Shown here: in pieces, positions 59,501 through 64,000 of the stretch
How the letters are laid out: each line of letters opens with the position of its first letter
Numbering within the stretch: position 1 is the first letter of the stretch
Assembly (NCBI RefSeq): GCF_001373415.1
Contig: NZ_CDSE01000007.1
Coordinates: forward strand, 124,001 to 188,000
Direction: 5' to 3'
Length of the DNA stretch: 64,000 nucleotides
From: Paenibacillus dakarensis
Lineage (GTDB): Bacteria > Bacillota > Bacilli > Paenibacillales > Paenibacillaceae
Notes under the pieces: generated by a model
The model's input: only the letters and a program-made list of their open reading frames with translations
What the model was told of the DNA's origin: nothing
The model's database searches: none
Made by a program: the position numbers and the translations under genes

Positions 59501-61195
59501 ATGGGGAGCAAAGGCAAAGCCTTTCTGGTACTAGCTTCGATTGCCGTTGTTGTATTTATTCTTGTATATGCCGGAATTAATTTCACATCTAATTTAGGAA
59601 AAAGCCAGTCTGAGGTAAGCTCGGAGGACGCAGCCAAGAAGCTGAGTAAGATGTATGGCAAAATTTCAGTCACGACAGCTGAACCGATCAAGGGACAGAT
59701 CGATCTGGACCCGGTATCGGTTGCAGATTCACTGCCTGATATTTCGAAGCACCCGGTTACCGTGGAGAATACAACAGACAGCTTCGTTGAAATTTTCTCC
59801 TCACCGGAGAAAGCGGGAACGGGCATCGATGGGTGGCTGAATGAAGTTGCAGAGGAGTTTAACAAGTCGAATACGGTGGTGAACGGCAAGCCGGTGTCTG
59901 TAAAGATCCGCAATGTTGCTTCCGGTACAGCGAAGGATTACATCATATCCGGTAAATATGTGCCGGATGCATATACGCCTTCCAATGAGCTGTGGGGGGA
60001 GATGGTGAAAGAGAGCGGTGTCAGCATTCAGCTTGTATCCAAGCGGCTTGTTGGTAATGTAACGGGAGTCGTGACCAAGAAGGACAAATATGATGCCATC
60101 ATCCAAAAGTACGGCTCGTTAAATATCAAGACGCTGACGGATGCGATTGCCGCAAATGAATTATCTATGGGTTATACCGATCCATTTGCAAGCTCAACAG
60201 GCCTTAACTTCCTTGTAACTGCGCTGCGGACCTTTGACAGCGACGATATGCTCGGGGAAAAGGCAGTTCAGGAATTTGAAAGGTTTCAGGCCAATGTTCC
60301 CTTCATTGCGTCAACCACAATCCAGATGCGTGATGCGGCGAAGTCCGGTAAGCTGGACGCTTTTGTTCTCGAATACCAGACCTCTGTGAATGCAGCCGAT
60401 CTGAAGACCGGGTATGTGTTTACTCCTTTTGGTGTAAGGCATGACAGCCCGTTGTATGCGGTTGGGGATGTGCCGGAGGAAAAGGTTGTTATTATTAAGA
60501 AATTTGCCGAGTTTGTAGAACAGGAGAAATACCAAAAGTTAGCTGAAGAAAAAGGCTTTAACGGGCTTAATGACTACGAGCCGGAGATGGGATTGGATGC
60601 TGTGGAGAGCAGTATCTTGCCTTCTGCACAGAAGCTGTGGAAGGAGAAGAAGGATGGCAGCAAGCCGGTTGCGGCCGTGTTCGTAGCGGATGTATCCGGC
60701 AGTATGGATGGCGAACCGATTAATCGTTTGAAGGAGTCTCTGATAACGGGGCAAAAATACCTCGGCAGTGACAACAGCATTGGCTTTGTCTCTTATTCCG
60801 ATAAGGTGTCCATTAAACTTCCGATCGGAAAATATGATACGAATCAGCAGTCCATGTTCGTAGGGGCAATTAACAGTCTTCAGGCTGGCGGAGGAACGGC
60901 TACTTTTGATGGAATTGTGGTTGCGATGAAGATGCTTCAGGATGAGATCGCGCAGAATCCGGATGTGAAACCGATTATTTTTGTGCTTAGTGACGGGGAG
61001 ACGAATAAAGGACATTCGCTTGAAGATATAAGAGGACTCATCGAAACCTTCAAAATCCCGGTCTATACCATCGGTTACAACGCCAATATTAAGGCACTGC
61101 AAAGCATCTCCAGCATCAACGAAGCAGCCAGCATCAATGCAGATACAGACGATGTTGTTTACAAGATCAGTCAACTGCTTAATGTTCAGATGTAA
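59501..61195 (+). CDS. Membrane-anchored solute-binding/VWA fusion protein
   Basis: 564 residues. An N-terminal membrane helix at 6-27 anchors it outside. Residues about 85-375 look like a type 2 periplasmic binding protein (FVEIFSSPEKAGTGIDGWLNEVAEEFN, YIISGKYVPDAYTPSNELWGEM, LSMGYTDPFASSTGLNFLVTAL). Residues 390-560 form a von Willebrand A domain with the MIDAS motif DVSGSMDG from Asp397 and the later GGGTATFDGI and LSDGETNKG metal loops. It probably binds a ligand or ion and a protein partner. It lies between the membrane protein and telA. Confidence 0.85.
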   Translation: MGSKGKAFLVLASIAVVVFILVYAGINFTSNLGKSQSEVSSEDAAKKLSKMYGKISVTTAEPIKGQIDLDPVSVADSLPDISKHPVTVENTTDSFVEIFSSPEKAGTGIDGWLNEVAEEFNKSNTVVNGKPVSVKIRNVASGTAKDYIISGKYVPDAYTPSNELWGEMVKESGVSIQLVSKRLVGNVTGVVTKKDKYDAIIQKYGSLNIKTLTDAIAANELSMGYTDPFASSTGLNFLVTALRTFDSDDMLGEKAVQEFERFQANVPFIASTTIQMRDAAKSGKLDAFVLEYQTSVNAADLKTGYVFTPFGVRHDSPLYAVGDVPEEKVVIIKKFAEFVEQEKYQKLAEEKGFNGLNDYEPEMGLDAVESSILPSAQKLWKEKKDGSKPVAAVFVADVSGSMDGEPINRLKESLITGQKYLGSDNSIGFVSYSDKVSIKLPIGKYDTNQQSMFVGAINSLQAGGGTATFDGIVVAMKMLQDEIAQNPDVKPIIFVLSDGETNKGHSLEDIRGLIETFKIPVYTIGYNANIKALQSISSINEAASINADTDDVVYKISQLLNVQM

Positions 61196-61249
61196 TTGGG
61201 TCTAGCTGTTTGGATATAGCTCATAACACAATTAGGGAGGGGTTAACAG

Positions 61250-62389
61250 GTGTCATTTACGATGGAGGTCATTAATGAAGAGAAGCTCAAGACAGCTATT
61301 GAAGAGCAGGTGAAGCCGGAGCCGGAGGAAGTTAAACAGCTGAAAGAACTTGCGTCTAACAATGTACAGACGATTCTTGAACTGGATATGGATTCGTTGG
61401 AGAAACGGAAGCAGGTACTACAGTCCATCGATAGCTTCGGCATGAATACGATGAGGGCTTCCTCGGAGAAGAATTCCTTGCTGCAGGTGTCGGTCGGCAA
61501 TCTTTCCAAAACCGGAGATGAAGGCGGGCAAGTCGCGAAAGGATTAACCGAGCTGCAGCTTCAGTTAAAAGATTTAGACCCGAGTGTTATCGATTTTGCC
61601 AAGAGCGGCATATTAGGCAAGTTCTTTAACCCGCTGCGCAGTTATTTTGCCAAGTATCAGAGGGCGGATTCGGTCATCTCTGACATTATTGTATCGCTGG
61701 ATAAAGGAAAGAACGTATTACGGAATGACAATACGACCTTGGAAATTGAGCAGCAAGCGATGCGTGACCTCACCAAGAAGCTTCAAAAGGAAATCCAGCT
61801 TGGGATGCTTATGGATACCGAGATAGAATCCCAGATCGAAGCCGCCAAGCTGCGTCAGGAATCCGAGGATAAAATCCGGTTCATCACCGAAGAGGTGTTG
61901 TTCCCGCTGCGCCAGCGCGTGATGGATCTTCAGCAAATGCTGGTTGTGAACCAGCAGGGGATTATGGCGATCGAAGTCGTTATAAGGAATAATAAAGAGC
62001 TTATCCGAGGGGTAGACCGGGCAAGAAATGTGACGGTATCCGCTCTAAAAATTTCAGTGACTGTAGCAAGTGCGCTGTACAATCAGAGAATTGTACTGAA
62101 GAAGATCGAGCTGCTGAATCAGACAACAGACAATCTAATCAGCGGTACCTCCAAAATGCTGAAAGAGCAGGGGGCCGCGATCCACAAGCAATCGCTTGAA
62201 ACGAGTGTATCCGTGGATACTTTAAAGCAAGCCTTCTCGGACGTGTTATCCGCGCTGGATTCGATCAGTACTTACAAGCAGGAAGCGCTCCCTAAAATGC
62301 GGGAAACGATTAATCAATTCAGGGAACTGGCGGATAGCGGTGAACAGCAGATTCATCGGCTCGAGCGAGGAAAGCAGCTGGGATTATAA
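61250..62389 (+). CDS. telA: TelA-family toxic-anion-resistance protein
   Basis: 379 residues from GTG 61250 (GGGAGGGG upstream). All-helical, with the TelA signature near VIDFAKSGILGKFFNPLRSYFAKYQRADSVISDIIVSLDKGKNVLRNDNTTLEIEQ and VTVSALKISVTVASALYNQRIVLKKI. In other bacteria TelA homologs go with tellurite and envelope-stress resistance. It belongs to the three-gene unit starting at 58744, with a terminator following. Confidence 0.9.
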   Translation: MSFTMEVINEEKLKTAIEEQVKPEPEEVKQLKELASNNVQTILELDMDSLEKRKQVLQSIDSFGMNTMRASSEKNSLLQVSVGNLSKTGDEGGQVAKGLTELQLQLKDLDPSVIDFAKSGILGKFFNPLRSYFAKYQRADSVISDIIVSLDKGKNVLRNDNTTLEIEQQAMRDLTKKLQKEIQLGMLMDTEIESQIEAAKLRQESEDKIRFITEEVLFPLRQRVMDLQQMLVVNQQGIMAIEVVIRNNKELIRGVDRARNVTVSALKISVTVASALYNQRIVLKKIELLNQTTDNLISGTSKMLKEQGAAIHKQSLETSVSVDTLKQAFSDVLSALDSISTYKQEALPKMRETINQFRELADSGEQQIHRLERGKQLGL

Positions 62390-62413
62390 AAAAGAGGTGC
62401 TTTTCTTAATGTG

Positions 62414-62457
62414 GGCAGGAACGATCTTCCTTGAAGAACATTCCTGCTTTATTTTTT
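62414..62457 (+). terminator. Terminator of the TelA operon
   Basis: GGCAGGAACGATCTTC pairs with GAAGAACATTCCTGC, with one internal mismatch region, followed by TTTATTTTTT. Confidence 0.8.
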
Positions 62458-62611
62458 ATGATGATGGAGGAGTTTACAGCTTCTGGATATTACATAAGGA
62501 CAATTGTGTGGAGGATCTGTTAATTATCGCTGAAGTAAGGTTAATTTTGCTCCGCTAAGTTTACAATACCTTTAGTACTATTTATTTAACAACAAAACAG
62601 AGGTGTCCGTG

Positions 62612-64000
62612 ATGTGGTATTCGAAAACCAAGGAAGAAGTTCTAAACAGCTTCCAGGTAAGTCCTGAACGTGGTCTGACCTCGGAAGAAGCGCGATCCAA
62701 GCTGGAGCAATTCGGTCCGAACCAGCTGAAGGGCAAACCTAAGAAAAGTATGGTGGCACTGTTTTTTGAACAGCTGAAAGATATGCTCATTTATGTGCTC
62801 CTCGGCGCTGCTGTGATTACTGTTATTGTCGGGGAATACATGGATGCAGTCATTATTCTGTTCGTCGTGCTGCTGAACGCAGCAATTGGCGTGTTTCAAG
62901 AACATAAAGCAGGGAAAGCCATTGAAGCTCTGCAGCAAATGACAACCCCGAGGACGCTCGTGAGGCGTGACGGTGAAGTAAAGGAAATCGATTCCGTGGA
63001 AATTGTTCCGGGGGATATTGTAATTCTGGATGCGGGCCGGTATATCCCGGCTGATATTAGGCTGACTGAGAGTGCGAACCTTCAGATTGAGGAGTCTGCC
63101 TTAACGGGAGAATCCGTACCTTCAGATAAAAATGCCGAAGCGATTCTTGAAGACCCCAAGACGCCAATTGGAGATATGTCCAATATGGCCTTCATGTCCA
63201 CCCTGGTGACCTATGGTAGGGGCGAGGGTGTAGTTGTAGGTACGGCGATGAATACAGAAATGGGTAAAATTGCCGGGATTTTGGATGAAGATACTCAGGA
63301 AATGACTCCGCTGCAGAAGAAGCTAGAGGAGCTTGGTAAAATTCTGGGCCTTATTGCCATCGGCATATGCGTCGTTATTTTTGTCATTGGGCTCATTCAA
63401 AAGCGGGATCTGTTTGAGTTGTTCCTGACATCGATCAGTCTCGCGGTTGCGGCGATTCCAGAAGGACTCCCGGCGATTGTGGCCATCGTGCTTGCTCTTG
63501 GTGTGACGAGAATGTCCAAGATCAACGCCATTGTCAAGAAGCTGCCGGCTGTGGAGACGCTGGGTTCTGTCAATATTATCTGCTCAGATAAGACAGGAAC
63601 GCTGACCCAGAATAAAATGACGGTCGTGAAGCACTACACGGCTGCACCGTTAGGCGCAGAGCCTCCGGTTGAGCTGATCAAAGCCTTTGTGTTATGTTCA
63701 GATGCAACTTATGAGAATGGACATGGCACGGGTGACCCGACCGAGGTGGCATTAGTCGTATACGGTGAAAAGAACAGCATTCTGAAAAAATCGCTGGAAG
63801 CCGAATACAAGAGGGTGTCCGAAAAGCCGTTTGATTCTGACCGAAAGCTTATGTCCACCTTGAACAAGACACGTAAGGGCTACCGTGTACATACAAAGGG
63901 AGCCATTGACCAGCTGCTGCAAATTTCCACCTCTGCTGTCGTGGGCGGAGAGGTTGTTCCTTTAACGGAAGAGCTGAAGCAGCAATATCTGAAGGCTGCG
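62612..64000 (+). CDS. P-type cation ATPase, calcium-transporting type (C-terminus off window)
   Basis: 463 codons are visible from ATG 62612 (AGAGGTG upstream). The N-terminal domain is KTKEEVLNSFQVSPERGLTSEEARSKLEQFGPNQL. The actuator loop motif LTGESVP, membrane helix 4 with PEGLPAIVAIVLALG (the calcium-site PEGLP) and the phosphorylation motif DKTGTLTQNKM are all in place. The nucleotide domain continues to the window end (KPFDSDRKLMSTL, HTKGA). This is the SERCA-like class, as in B. subtilis YloB, exporting Ca2+ or a related cation. It is monocistronic here. Confidence 0.95.
   Translation, partial: MWYSKTKEEVLNSFQVSPERGLTSEEARSKLEQFGPNQLKGKPKKSMVALFFEQLKDMLIYVLLGAAVITVIVGEYMDAVIILFVVLLNAAIGVFQEHKAGKAIEALQQMTTPRTLVRRDGEVKEIDSVEIVPGDIVILDAGRYIPADIRLTESANLQIEESALTGESVPSDKNAEAILEDPKTPIGDMSNMAFMSTLVTYGRGEGVVVGTAMNTEMGKIAGILDEDTQEMTPLQKKLEELGKILGLIAIGICVVIFVIGLIQKRDLFELFLTSISLAVAAIPEGLPAIVAIVLALGVTRMSKINAIVKKLPAVETLGSVNIICSDKTGTLTQNKMTVVKHYTAAPLGAEPPVELIKAFVLCSDATYENGHGTGDPTEVALVVYGEKNSILKKSLEAEYKRVSEKPFDSDRKLMSTLNKTRKGYRVHTKGAIDQLLQISTSAVVGGEVVPLTEELKQQYLKAA

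Overview
The window reads as chromosome of a Gram-positive Bacillota, most likely Paenibacillus or a close relative. The signs are strong AGGAGG-type ribosome sites, many TTG/GTG starts, an SLH-anchored surface protein, paired AraC-type sensor regulators and ATPase-less sugar importers, CtsR boxes on an hsp20 gene, a SigD-type chemotaxis promoter, a pspA-ydjG-ydjH-ydjI operon and a TelA operon. No rRNA, tRNA or CRISPR array was seen. Both ends cut a gene: an alpha/beta hydrolase on the left and a P-type ATPase on the right.

1-7.4 kb: hydrolase and divergent TetR regulator with a shared palindromic operator, KptA RNA 2'-phosphotransferase, a composite pseudogene (csaA 5' end joined to a GH36 alpha-galactosidase 3' end), small secreted or PH-domain genes, a pseudogene graveyard, and an AT-rich Mrr-type nuclease with coiled coils. 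7.5-15.1 kb: an msm-like alpha-glucoside/sucrose operon (LacI regulator, binding protein, two permeases, GH13 alpha-glucosidase, sucrose phosphorylase). A 14-bp LacI-type operator lies before both the regulator and the binding-protein gene, and the regulator appears to start at ATA. 15.1-29.2 kb: a second carbohydrate locus with an AraC-family membrane sensor, a 1686-residue beta-helix/Ig-like/SLH surface protein, an LplB-YtcP-LplA type importer whose first ribosome site is buried in a 12-bp hairpin, and a DUF4838-like glycosidase. Decayed copies of genes from this region are scattered at 5.1, 15.7, 27.3 and 29.3 kb.

29.7-31.9 kb: an AT-rich defence-like islet. It holds an Abi_2/AbiF-family HEPN gene broken by one frameshift, preceded by an apparently intact promoter and a compact structured RNA like the abiF-associated noncoding RNA, plus an unknown acidic protein. 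This is the most interesting system here, because AbiF-RNA pairs are toxin-antitoxin-like and have been proposed as relatives of Cas13 ancestors. 32-45.4 kb: a domain-permuted GH3 glucosidase, two cold-shock genes with matching structured leaders, a decayed DUF438 gene, tandem DUF1259 genes, a secreted beta-propeller protein, CtsR-controlled hsp20, a GGDEF remnant and a zinc-ribbon membrane protein.

45.5-64 kb: secreted amidase, chemotaxis receptor, ECF sigma/anti-sigma pair, pspA envelope-stress operon with a SigW-like promoter, a hidden 58-codon gene, a GH20 pseudogene, a lipoprotein, a serine hydrolase, a three-gene membrane protein / VWA-binding-protein / TelA operon, and a calcium-type P-type ATPase. 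The overall picture is a saprophyte with sugar-uptake systems that import or trim glycosides and rely on an ATPase encoded elsewhere, and with substantial recent gene decay.
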